Below are positions 6,150 through 12,243 of a stretch of 14,885 nucleotides of DNA, piece by piece (within the stretch, counting starts at the first letter, position 1; every line of letters begins with the position of its first letter). The stretch is from the NCBI GenBank assembly GCA_046341775.1, contig JBKDQQ010000062.1:1-14885 (forward strand), given 5' to 3'. The notes under the pieces are model-generated. The model searched no databases and had not been told where the DNA came from. It saw nothing but the letters and a program-made list of their open reading frames with translations. Both the position numbers and the translations under genes were made by a program. The DNA comes from SXXH01 sp041165735. Its GTDB lineage: Bacteria > Planctomycetota > UBA1135 > GCA-002686595.

Positions 6150-6686
6150 ATGTTGACCGTAGGAGACCGCCTGCCCCCGTTCGACCTGAAGGCCTGCGTT
6201 TCGCTCGAGAAGGGCAAGGAGTTCGCGCGCATCACCGACGCGAGCCACCCCGGCAAGTGGCTGGTGCTGTACTCGTGGCCCAAGGACTTCACCTTCGTGT
6301 GCCCCACGGAGATCGCGGCCTTCGGCAAGGCCGACGCGCGCTTCCGGGAGCGCGACGCCCAGATCCTCGGCCTCAGCACCGACCAGGAGTTCGTTCACCA
6401 CGCCTGGCGCACGCACCACCCGGACCTGCGCGACCTGCCCTATCCGATGCTGTCGGACACGAAGCGCGAACTGTCGACCGCGCTGGGCATCCTGCACAAG
6501 GAGGAGGGCGTGCCGCTGCGCGCCACCTTCCTCGTCGATCCGCAGGGGGTGATCAGATGGGTGTGCGTCAACGACCTGTCGGTGGGCCGCAACGTCGAGG
6601 AGGTGCTGCGCACGCTCGACGCCCTGCAGAGCGACGAGTTGTGCCCGTGCAACTGGAAGAGCGGCGAACCCACGCTGAAGGTCTGA
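6150..6686 (+). CDS. ahpC: Alkyl hydroperoxide reductase AhpC (2-Cys peroxiredoxin)
   Basis: It reduces hydrogen peroxide, organic peroxides and probably peroxynitrite in the cytoplasm. The 178 residues are close to usual length for the mycobacterial-type enzyme. The peroxidatic cysteine is Cys51 in KDFTFVCPTEI; GLSTDQEFVHHAW and PYPMLSDTKRELSTALGIL follow in the expected order. The C-terminal resolving region ELCPCNWKSGEPTL has two cysteines (164 and 166), as in Mycobacterium tuberculosis AhpC, which is reduced by AhpD; typical AhpF-linked enzymes have one. The downstream ahpD and absence of ahpF agree with this. GAGGAA (6137-6142) precedes the ATG by 7 nt. The gene diverges from oxyR and is expected to be induced by oxidised OxyR. 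Confidence is high. Confidence 0.96.
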   Translation: MLTVGDRLPPFDLKACVSLEKGKEFARITDASHPGKWLVLYSWPKDFTFVCPTEIAAFGKADARFRERDAQILGLSTDQEFVHHAWRTHHPDLRDLPYPMLSDTKRELSTALGILHKEEGVPLRATFLVDPQGVIRWVCVNDLSVGRNVEEVLRTLDALQSDELCPCNWKSGEPTLKV

Positions 6687-6688
6687 CC

Positions 6689-7225
6689 GTGGAAGCGCTG
6701 CAATCCCTGCTCGCCCCGACGGGCGACGCCGCGCGCGACCTGCGCGTCAACCTCGACAACCTGCTCGGAGGCGGCGAACTGCCGGCGCGCTCGCGCTTCG
6801 GCGTGGCGCTCGCCTGCGCGCTGGCGCAAGGCGACGCCGAACTGGCGGGAGCGCTCTTCCGCGCCGGCGGCGACGCGTGCGACGAGGCGCTGCACGAGGA
6901 CGCCAAGGCGGCCGCGGCCTTGATGGCGATGAACAACGTCGTCTATCGCTTCCGCCACCAGATCGGCAAGCAGGGCTACGAGTCGCTGCCGGTGCGCCTG
7001 CGCATGCAGCGTCTCGCGGCGCCGAAGACCGACAAGCCGACCTTCGAGCTGATGTCGCTGGCGGTGTCCGCCATCAATGGCTGCGAGCACTGCGTCAAGG
7101 CCCACGAGGCGGTGCTCTCCGCCGGCGGCATGGGCGAGTCCCAGGTGTTCGAAGCCGTGCGCCTCGCGGGCGTGGTGGCGGGACTCGCCACGGCGCGCCG
7201 CTTCGCGCCCGGCGCGTCCACCTGA
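6689..7225 (+). CDS. ahpD: Alkylhydroperoxidase AhpD, thiol reductant of AhpC
   Basis: AhpD is a helical CxxC protein of the carboxymuconolactone decarboxylase fold. In mycobacteria it passes electrons from lipoamide to AhpC and has weak peroxidase activity. The 178 residues match the family. The active site is INGCEHCVKAHE with Cys132, Cys135 and His139; Glu120 upstream matches the proton-relay glutamate (Glu118, Cys130, Cys133 and His137 in M. tuberculosis). The stretch AAALMAMNNVVYRFRHQ (about 75-91) is also typical. The GTG start at 6689 is 2 bp after the ahpC stop with GAAGG (6678-6682) upstream, so the two genes are surely cotranscribed. The electron donor (lipoylated protein and its dehydrogenase) is not in the window. 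Confidence 0.95.
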   Translation: MEALQSLLAPTGDAARDLRVNLDNLLGGGELPARSRFGVALACALAQGDAELAGALFRAGGDACDEALHEDAKAAAALMAMNNVVYRFRHQIGKQGYESLPVRLRMQRLAAPKTDKPTFELMSLAVSAINGCEHCVKAHEAVLSAGGMGESQVFEAVRLAGVVAGLATARRFAPGAST

Positions 7226-7312
7226 GGTGGTCTAGGGGACGAGGAGGCGCGCCGGTCGGCCCCGGGCAGGAGGACAGGCCGTGTGGCGGGGACGGGGGAC
7301 CGCACCCCGCCG

Positions 7313-7348
7313 CCGGCCCGACTCGGTTTCGCCTGCAGCAGGGGCCGG
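7313..7348 (+). terminator. Weak candidate terminator after ahpD
   Basis: CCGGCCC (7313-7319) can pair with GGGCCGG (7342-7348) over a 22-nt loop, about 88 bp beyond the ahpD stop and just before the rpmI promoter. There is no U-tract and the loop is large, so this is a tentative call. Confidence 0.25.
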
Positions 7349-7372
7349 GAAGCGCCGACACAGGGAGGGCAC

Positions 7373-7401
7373 TTGGCATGCGGAGCCCGCTCCGCTATCC
7401 T
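7373..7401 (+). promoter_or_regulatory. rpmI-rplT promoter
   Basis: TTGGCA (7373-7378) and TATCCT (7396-7401) are separated by exactly 17 bp and match five and four of six consensus bases. This is the best sigma-70-type promoter in the window. The predicted start near 7408 gives a leader of about 100 nt before rpmI, so rpmI-rplT does not depend on infC transcription. Confidence 0.7.
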
Positions 7402-7414
7402 CTTGCCCCTCCAA

Positions 7415-7470
7415 GCTCGATCGGCGACGGTCGAGCCCCCGCAACCGGCAGGGCATGCCTGGGAGCGGGG
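7415..7470 (+). promoter_or_regulatory. Two-hairpin leader of rpmI, possible L20 autoregulatory element
   Basis: Hairpin 1 is GCTCGAUC (7415-7422) with GGTCGAGC (7429-7436, one G-U pair) and a six-base loop. Hairpin 2 is CCCCGC (7437-7442) with GCGGGG (7465-7470), then an asymmetric internal loop (6 and 3 nt), then CAGG (7449-7452) with CCTG (7458-7461). The hairpins abut. In E. coli and Bacillus, L20 represses this operon by binding a leader RNA that mimics its rRNA site. The position fits, but I cannot verify the binding motif. Confidence 0.4.
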
Positions 7471-7508
7471 AGTCGAAACCAAGCCAGTCACGGAATCGAG
7501 GACGAACG

Positions 7509-7703
7509 ATGCCCAAGATGAAGTCGAAGGGAGCGGTCAAGAAGCGCTTCCGCATGAGCAAGCACGGCAAGGCCGTCTGCTCCAAGCCCGGCCGGGGCCA
7601 CATGCACGCCAGCTTCAATGGCGAGACGGGGCGCAAGCTGCGCCGTCGCATGGTCCTCAACAAGACCTGGTCGATCCTGATCGGCCGCATGATGGAGCCC
7701 TGA
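7509..7703 (+). CDS. rpmI: Large-subunit ribosomal protein bL35
   Basis: A small basic protein of the 50S subunit. The 64 residues are the normal length. The sequence starts MPKMKSKGAVKKRFRMSKHGK, the hallmark of L35, and continues with a basic middle and RKLRRRMVLNKTW. A cysteine-bearing segment, KAVCSKPGRGHMHASFN, sits where most L35s have a KRRQAGKRHLL-like stretch, slightly divergent but in frame. GAGGA (7498-7502) lies 6 nt before the ATG. It is followed 6 bp later by rplT, the near-universal partner. The usual upstream neighbour infC is displaced, so this pair has its own promoter and folded leader. Confidence 0.95.
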   Translation: MPKMKSKGAVKKRFRMSKHGKAVCSKPGRGHMHASFNGETGRKLRRRMVLNKTWSILIGRMMEP

Positions 7704-7709
7704 TCCGCC

Positions 7710-8066
7710 ATGGTTCGCATCAAGATCGGCGCTCCGCGCCGCCAGAAGAAGAATCGCTACTTCAAGGCCGCCAAGGGCTTCCGCGGCGGTCGTTCGACCC
7801 TGTGGCGCACGGTGCGCGAGACGCTGCTGCGCGCCTGGGCCTTCAGCTCGCGCGACCGTCGCACGAAGAAGCGCATGTTCCGCCGCCTGTGGATCGTGCG
7901 CTTGAACGCGGCCACGCGCGTGCGCGGCATGAACTACTCGACCTTCGTCGACGGCTTGAAGAAGGCGGGCGTCGAGCTCGACCGCAAGCAGCTGTCGGAG
8001 ATCGCGATCAAGGATCCCTCCGGCTTCGACGCTCTGGTCGCCGAAGCCAAGGGCGCCCGTCGCTGA
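7710..8066 (+). CDS. rplT: Large-subunit ribosomal protein bL20
   Basis: L20 binds 23S rRNA early in 50S assembly. In several bacteria it also represses its own operon by binding the leader mRNA. The 118 residues match the family. The N-terminal extension is basic (MVRIKIGAPRRQKKNRYFKA) and is followed by the conserved AKGFRGGRSTLWRTVRE, SSRDRRTKKRMFRRLWIVRLNAA, and the C-terminal SYSxF-like NYSTFVDGLKKAGVELDRKQLSEIAI. The ATG is 6 bp after the rpmI stop. A GGAG 11 nt upstream is a weak SD, so translational coupling to rpmI is likely. A 12-bp-stem hairpin ends the unit 20 bp after the stop, separating it from pheST. Confidence 0.97.
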   Translation: MVRIKIGAPRRQKKNRYFKAAKGFRGGRSTLWRTVRETLLRAWAFSSRDRRTKKRMFRRLWIVRLNAATRVRGMNYSTFVDGLKKAGVELDRKQLSEIAIKDPSGFDALVAEAKGARR

Positions 8067-8086
8067 GCGCGGCCTGATCCGACCGT

Positions 8087-8126
8087 CGCACGGGCCGCTC
8101 CGGCAACCACCGGCGCGGCCCGTGCG
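8087..8126 (+). terminator. Strong terminator-like hairpin after rplT
   Basis: CGCACGGGCCGC (8087-8098) pairs perfectly with GCGGCCCGTGCG (8115-8126). After a single mismatch the stem continues with CCGG (8100-8103) and CCGG (8110-8113) around CAACCA. It starts 20 bp past the stop. It is the best stem in the window but lacks a U-tract. Confidence 0.65.
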
Positions 8127-8135
8127 CATGAAGGG

Positions 8136-8249
8136 CTCGATTCCGCAGGCGCGCCTCGATTCCGCAGGCAGGCCTCGATTCGGCAGGCAGGCCTCGATTC
8201 CGCAGGCAGGGCCCGTACCCACAGGCAGTCCTGGTACCCACAGGCAGGG
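8136..8249. repeat. Six tandem 19-bp units between rplT and pheS
   Basis: Contiguous 19-bp units start at 8136, 8155, 8174, 8193, 8212 and 8231. Units 1-4 are near-copies of CTCGATTCCGCAGGCAGGC. Units 5-6 form a subtype, CYGGTACCCACAGGCAGKS. The period is not a multiple of three and there are no spacers, so it is neither coding nor CRISPR. It fills the gap between the rplT hairpin and the candidate pheS promoter. Confidence 0.88.
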
Positions 8250-8293
8250 CGGGCTTCGAGGACGCTCGCGAGACGCGGACCGCGGCCCTCGGC

Positions 8294-8299
8294 TAGAGT
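8294..8299 (+). promoter_or_regulatory. Candidate -10 element for pheST
   Basis: TAGAGT lies 70 bp before the pheS ATG, with no recognisable -35 at 16-18 bp. The following TTCCTCC is like the pyrimidine-rich stretch after the infC and rpmI -10 elements. No T-box or leader peptide with Phe codons is visible in the remaining leader. Confidence 0.35.
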
Positions 8300-8369
8300 T
8301 CCTCCGCAAGCACCTGTTTCGCACCACCACACGCAGGGCCGCGCCAGCGGCCGAGACCGGCAACACGCC

Positions 8370-9413
8370 ATGACCGACTTGTCCCCCGAACACGCGAGCA
8401 CGCTCGCCAGGTTGTTGGCGCAGGTCGCCGCGGCCACGGCCGTCGAGGACTTGCGCGCCATCGCGCGCGCCGCGCTGGAGAAGGGCGGCGTGGTGGCCGA
8501 TCTGCTGGCCTCGATCCCGACGCTGCCGCCCGCCGAGCGCAAGGGCGCCGGGCAGGCCGCCAACCGCATCAAGTCCGAGCTCGAGGCCGCCATCGAGGCG
8601 CGCAAGCGCGAGCTGGAGGACGCCGCGCTCTCCGCCTCGCGCCGCGTCGAGGGCTTCGATCCCACCATGCGCGCGCCGCGCGTCGATCGTGGCGCCTTGC
8701 ATCCGATCACCCAAGTCGTGCGCGAACTCGAGGACTTGTTCACCTCGATGGGCTTCGAGGTGCTCGACGGCCCGGAGATCGAACTCGACTGGTACAACTT
8801 CGAGGCCCTCAACATCCCGCGCGACCACCCGGCGCGCGACATGCAGGACACCTTCCGCTGCGATCCTGCCGGCGAGCTCGTCCTGCGCACGCACACTTCG
8901 CCGGTGCAGGTGCGCGCGATGGAGAAGCGCAAGCCGCCGATCCGCGCCATCGCGCCCGGCAAGGTCTTCCGCCAGGAGACGACCGACGCCTCGCACGAGC
9001 ACACCTTCCACCAGATGGAAGGCCTCGTCGTGGACGAGGACGTCTCCGTCGGCCACCTGATCCACGCGATGAAGACGCTGCTGCGAGGCGTCTTCGGCAA
9101 GGACATCGAAGTGCGCCTGCGACCGGGCTACTTCCCGTTCGTCGAGCCGGGCTTCGAACTCGACGCGCGCTGCCCGTTCTGCAAGTCGGGCTGCAGCGTG
9201 TGCAAGCAGTCGACCTGGATCGAGCTCCTGCCGTGCGGCATGGTGCACGAGAACGTGCTGCGGGCCGGCGGCATCGACCCGGCGCGGTACTCCGGCTTCG
9301 CCTTCGGGCTCGGCTTGTCGCGCCTCGTCATGCTGCGCTACGGCATCGACGATGTGCGCCACCTCTTGTCCGGCGACACGCGCTTCCTGCGCCAATTCCA
9401 GCGCATCGGCTGA
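8370..9413 (+). CDS. pheS: Phenylalanyl-tRNA synthetase alpha subunit
   Basis: This is the catalytic subunit of the (alpha-beta)2 enzyme that charges tRNA-Phe. The 347 residues are normal. The N-terminal coiled-coil arm (about 1-92) has the expected KGAGQAANRIKSELEAAIEARK helix. The class II core starts near 105 with GALHPITQVVRELEDLFTSMGF. Motif 2 is GKVFRQETTDASHEHTFHQMEG (197-218, split here only for description), followed by YFPFVEP (254-260) and motif 3 GFAFGLGLSRLVMLRYGI. Cys268, Cys271, Cys275 and Cys278 form a CPFC-x3-CSVC pair, a zinc-ribbon-like insert also seen in several bacterial PheS but absent from E. coli. The ATG is fixed by homology; no good SD is seen. pheT follows 13 bp downstream. 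Confidence 0.96.
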   Translation: MTDLSPEHASTLARLLAQVAAATAVEDLRAIARAALEKGGVVADLLASIPTLPPAERKGAGQAANRIKSELEAAIEARKRELEDAALSASRRVEGFDPTMRAPRVDRGALHPITQVVRELEDLFTSMGFEVLDGPEIELDWYNFEALNIPRDHPARDMQDTFRCDPAGELVLRTHTSPVQVRAMEKRKPPIRAIAPGKVFRQETTDASHEHTFHQMEGLVVDEDVSVGHLIHAMKTLLRGVFGKDIEVRLRPGYFPFVEPGFELDARCPFCKSGCSVCKQSTWIELLPCGMVHENVLRAGGIDPARYSGFAFGLGLSRLVMLRYGIDDVRHLLSGDTRFLRQFQRIG

Positions 9414-9426
9414 ACCAGGCACGACC

Positions 9427-11859
9427 ATGAAGATCAGCTTCCAGTGGCTCGCGCGGCACGTGGACCTGTCCGGCCTGACGGCCCAGGACGTGGCGCAGGA
9501 CTTCACCCTCTCGACGGCCGAGGTCGAGGGCGTCGAGCGCTTCCTGCCGCACCTCGACGCGGTCGTGGTCGGGCATGTGCTCGAGCGCGAGAAGCATCCC
9601 GACGCCGACAAGTTGTCGGTGTGCAAGGTCGACGTGGGCCTCGCCGAGCCGCAGCAGATCGTGTGCGGCGCGCCCAACGTGCGCGCTGGATTGCACGTGG
9701 CGGTCGCCTTGCCGGGCACGAAGCTCCCGGGCGACGTGCACATCAAGAAGAGCAAGATCCGCGGCGTCGAATCGTGCGGGATGATCTGCTCGGAGCGCGA
9801 GCTCGGGCTCGGCGACGAGCACGACGGCATCTGGGAGCTGCCGCTCTCCACCAAGCCCGGCGGCAGCGTCGCAGCGGAGCTGGGCCTCGTCGATTGGATC
9901 ATCGAGATCGACAACAAGTCGCTCACGCACCGGCCCGACTTGTGGGGGCATCGCGGACTCGCGCGCGAGATCGCGGCGATGCGCAAGCGCCCGTTGAAGC
10001 CTCTGGACCTGGCCCCGCTCGAGTCCTGCTCCGGCCCCGCGACGCCGGTGGCGATCGAGAGCGCCGGGTGCCTGCGCTACATGGCCGTGCCCATCGACGG
10101 CGTGGCGCCGCGCCGGTCTCCGCAGTGGCTGCGCGCGCTGCTCTTCGCCGTCGGCGCGCGGCCGATCGACCTGCTGGTCGACTTGTCGAACTTCGTCATG
10201 CACGACCTCGGCCAGCCCAACCACTGCTTCGATCGCGCCAAGCTCGCTGGACGCGGCATCGTGGTGCGAGATGCGCGCGCGGACGAGCGCCTGCGCACGC
10301 TGGACGGCGTCGAGCGCCACTTGTCGAGCGGCGACATGCTGATCTGCGCGGGCGACGAGCCGGTGGCGCTCGCCGGCGTGATGGGCGGCGAGGGGAGCAA
10401 GGTGCAGGAGGGCACCAGCACCCTGCTGCTCGAGGTCGCCTGCTTCCAACCGGCGGTCGTGCGTCGCACCGCGCAACGACTCGCGCTGCGCACGGATTCG
10501 TCCACGCGCTTCGAGAAGCATCTCGATCCCACCCTGGTCGCGCAGGCCGCGGCGCACTTCGTGCGGCTCCTGAAGGAGATCGATCCGGCGGCGCGCGTCG
10601 CCGGGGCCGTGACGGACGTCGGCGCGTGGAAGGATCCCGCGCTCGAGGTGCGGGTGCGCCCGGAACGCGTGCGGCGCCTCCTGGGCGTCGACCTGTCCGA
10701 CGCGCGCATCGCCGAGATCCTCGCCAGCCTCGACTTCGGCGTGTCCTCCAAGGAGGGCGAGCTGGTGGTCGCCGTGCCTGCGCGCCGCGCCACCAAGGAC
10801 ATCGGCATCGAACAGGACCTCGTCGAGGAGGTCGGGCGCATCCACCGCTACGGCAACATCCCCACGCGGCCGCTGGTGGCTCCGGTGGAGCCGCCTCCGC
10901 GCGACGAAGGTTGGCGCCGGCGCATGCTCGTGCGCGCCGTGCAGGATCGGTTGGCGCGCGATGCTCGACTGCACGAGGCCCTGAGCTACAGCTTCGTCTC
11001 GGACGCGCTGCTGGAGCAGTTGTCGCTCGCCGGGTTGCCGCATGTCGCGGTCGTCAACCCCGTGGCCGAGGGCTTCAGCCGCATCCGTCGCGGCGTGCTC
11101 GGCAGCGTGCTCGAGAAGGCGCGCGACAATCGCCACCACGCCGAGCGCGTGGCGCTGTTCGAGGTGGGCAAGGGCTACCTGCCCGAGCAGGCCGGCCCGC
11201 GCGGCGAGCCGCGCGAGGTCCACGAGTGCGCCATCGTCCTCGCCCTGCCGCCGTCGAAGGACCAGCGCTCGGACGGTGCTGCGTGGATGCAGGTGCGTTC
11301 CATCGTCGAGGACCTGCTCGCCGGACTGGGCCACGCGCAAGCCATCGCCGGCGAGCCGCGCGCGTGCGAACCGTGCGCGCACCCGATCGTGCGCGCGGGC
11401 TTCCGTTCGAAGGACGGCGCGCACGAACTCGCCATCGCCATGGCCCTCGATCCGGTGTGCGGGCAGCGCCTCGGCTTCGCGGGCGACTTGAAGAGCGATG
11501 TCGCCTGCGCGGTCGTGTCGATCGACGCCCTGCTGGCCGCCTCCGCCGAGCCGCGCGGCTACGAACCCCTGCCGCGCTTCCCCGGCGTGAAGGTCGACTT
11601 GGCCGTGGTCGTGCCCGACTCCGTGCCCGCGGCGCGCTGCGAAGAACTGCTGGCGCGTTCGGGCAAGGGCCTGGTGCGCGGCATGGAGGTCTTCGACGTC
11701 TACCGCGGAGGCGCGTTGCCGCCGCAAGCGCGTTCGTTGGCGTGGCATGTTGAGCTGCGCGCCGACGACAAGACCCTGGGCGAGGCGGAAGTGCACAAGT
11801 TCCTCGAGCGCGTCGAGCGCGCGCTGGGGGAGATCGGCTGCGCGCTGCGGCGCCAATAG
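9427..11859 (+). CDS. pheT: Phenylalanyl-tRNA synthetase beta subunit
   Basis: The 810-residue structural, editing and tRNA-binding partner of PheS. An N-terminal segment (1-40, MKISFQWLARHVDLSG) precedes an EMAP-type tRNA-binding domain (about 41-150: VVVGHVLEREKHPDADKLSVC, QIVCGAPNVRAG). The B3/B4 editing domain covers about 215-390 and contains DLLVDLSNFVMHDLGQPNHCFD, GVMGG and RTDSSTRFEK. The B5 domain lies about 405-480, followed by DLVEEVGRIHRYGNIP (about 465-485). The C-terminal FDX-ACB anticodon-binding domain (about 715-805) starts FPGVKVDLAVVV. All expected domains are present. The start ATG at 9427 has only a weak AGGC upstream; expression is probably coupled to pheS. The stop is 12 bp from the end of a convergent minus-strand gene. 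Confidence 0.97.
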   Translation: MKISFQWLARHVDLSGLTAQDVAQDFTLSTAEVEGVERFLPHLDAVVVGHVLEREKHPDADKLSVCKVDVGLAEPQQIVCGAPNVRAGLHVAVALPGTKLPGDVHIKKSKIRGVESCGMICSERELGLGDEHDGIWELPLSTKPGGSVAAELGLVDWIIEIDNKSLTHRPDLWGHRGLAREIAAMRKRPLKPLDLAPLESCSGPATPVAIESAGCLRYMAVPIDGVAPRRSPQWLRALLFAVGARPIDLLVDLSNFVMHDLGQPNHCFDRAKLAGRGIVVRDARADERLRTLDGVERHLSSGDMLICAGDEPVALAGVMGGEGSKVQEGTSTLLLEVACFQPAVVRRTAQRLALRTDSSTRFEKHLDPTLVAQAAAHFVRLLKEIDPAARVAGAVTDVGAWKDPALEVRVRPERVRRLLGVDLSDARIAEILASLDFGVSSKEGELVVAVPARRATKDIGIEQDLVEEVGRIHRYGNIPTRPLVAPVEPPPRDEGWRRRMLVRAVQDRLARDARLHEALSYSFVSDALLEQLSLAGLPHVAVVNPVAEGFSRIRRGVLGSVLEKARDNRHHAERVALFEVGKGYLPEQAGPRGEPREVHECAIVLALPPSKDQRSDGAAWMQVRSIVEDLLAGLGHAQAIAGEPRACEPCAHPIVRAGFRSKDGAHELAIAMALDPVCGQRLGFAGDLKSDVACAVVSIDALLAASAEPRGYEPLPRFPGVKVDLAVVVPDSVPAARCEELLARSGKGLVRGMEVFDVYRGGALPPQARSLAWHVELRADDKTLGEAEVHKFLERVERALGEIGCALRRQ

Positions 11860-11871
11860 CCGCGCGTCGCC

Positions 11872-12243
11872 TCACATCCTCAAGAGGTGCCCGAGCGCCA
11901 CCGACGAGGCGCCCGAGCACAGCGTCGCGATCACCACCGTCCAGGTGCGCACGGAACGCGTGCGCGCCGCGAGGCCTGCGCGCGTCGCCCACCACAGGCC
12001 GACGGTCGCGGGCGCGGCGATCCACAGCACCGTATTCGATCCGCTTCCCGCGTTCGCCGCGGCGAGCCCGGCCCCGACACCCGGCGCGAGCGGGTACAGC
12101 GCGGCGTACAGGCGCACGCAATGCGCGCACTCGGAGAGCGGCGACAGCACGAAGGCGAAAAGCGGCGGCAGCCACACGCAACATGCCGCCTGGGGCCAAG
12201 TGCTCCCTCGCACGCGCCGCACGCTGGCCGCGATCAGAACCAC
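11872..12243 (-). CDS. Small four-helix membrane protein, unrecognised
   Basis: About 123 residues if the GTG at 12241-12243 is the start. That start overlaps the TM2 gene's end by 10 bp, which suggests a two-gene unit. A GTG at a later codon is possible, and no SD is visible, so the start is uncertain. Hydropathy by eye gives four membrane segments: CVWLPPLFAFVLSPL; AALYPLAPGVGAGLAAA; NTVLWIAAPATVGLWWA; and WTVVIATLCSGASSVALGHLL. A CxxC (ECAHC) lies after the first helix, and an Arg-rich loop separates the last two. I recognise no family. The hydrophobic pattern in an otherwise Arg/Pro-rich frame is what supports it as real. It ends 12 bp from pheT, convergently. Confidence 0.6.
   Translation of the reverse strand: MVLIAASVRRVRGSTWPQAACCVWLPPLFAFVLSPLSECAHCVRLYAALYPLAPGVGAGLAAANAGSGSNTVLWIAAPATVGLWWATRAGLAARTRSVRTWTVVIATLCSGASSVALGHLLRM

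Noticed and set aside
8136..8249. The 19-bp array as a CRISPR
   Set aside because: Units are directly contiguous with no unique spacers, the period is too short, and no cas genes are present.
8300..8369. T-box or Phe-leader attenuator before pheST
   Set aside because: I see no T-box sequence, no Phe-codon-rich leader peptide, and no terminator/antiterminator pair in this short leader.
7488..11856. Two long minus-strand open frames (7488-9986 and 9328-11856) opposite rpmI-rplT, pheS and pheT
   Set aside because: They overlap each other, lie opposite certain genes, and have the same low-information composition as other antisense frames in very G/C-rich DNA.
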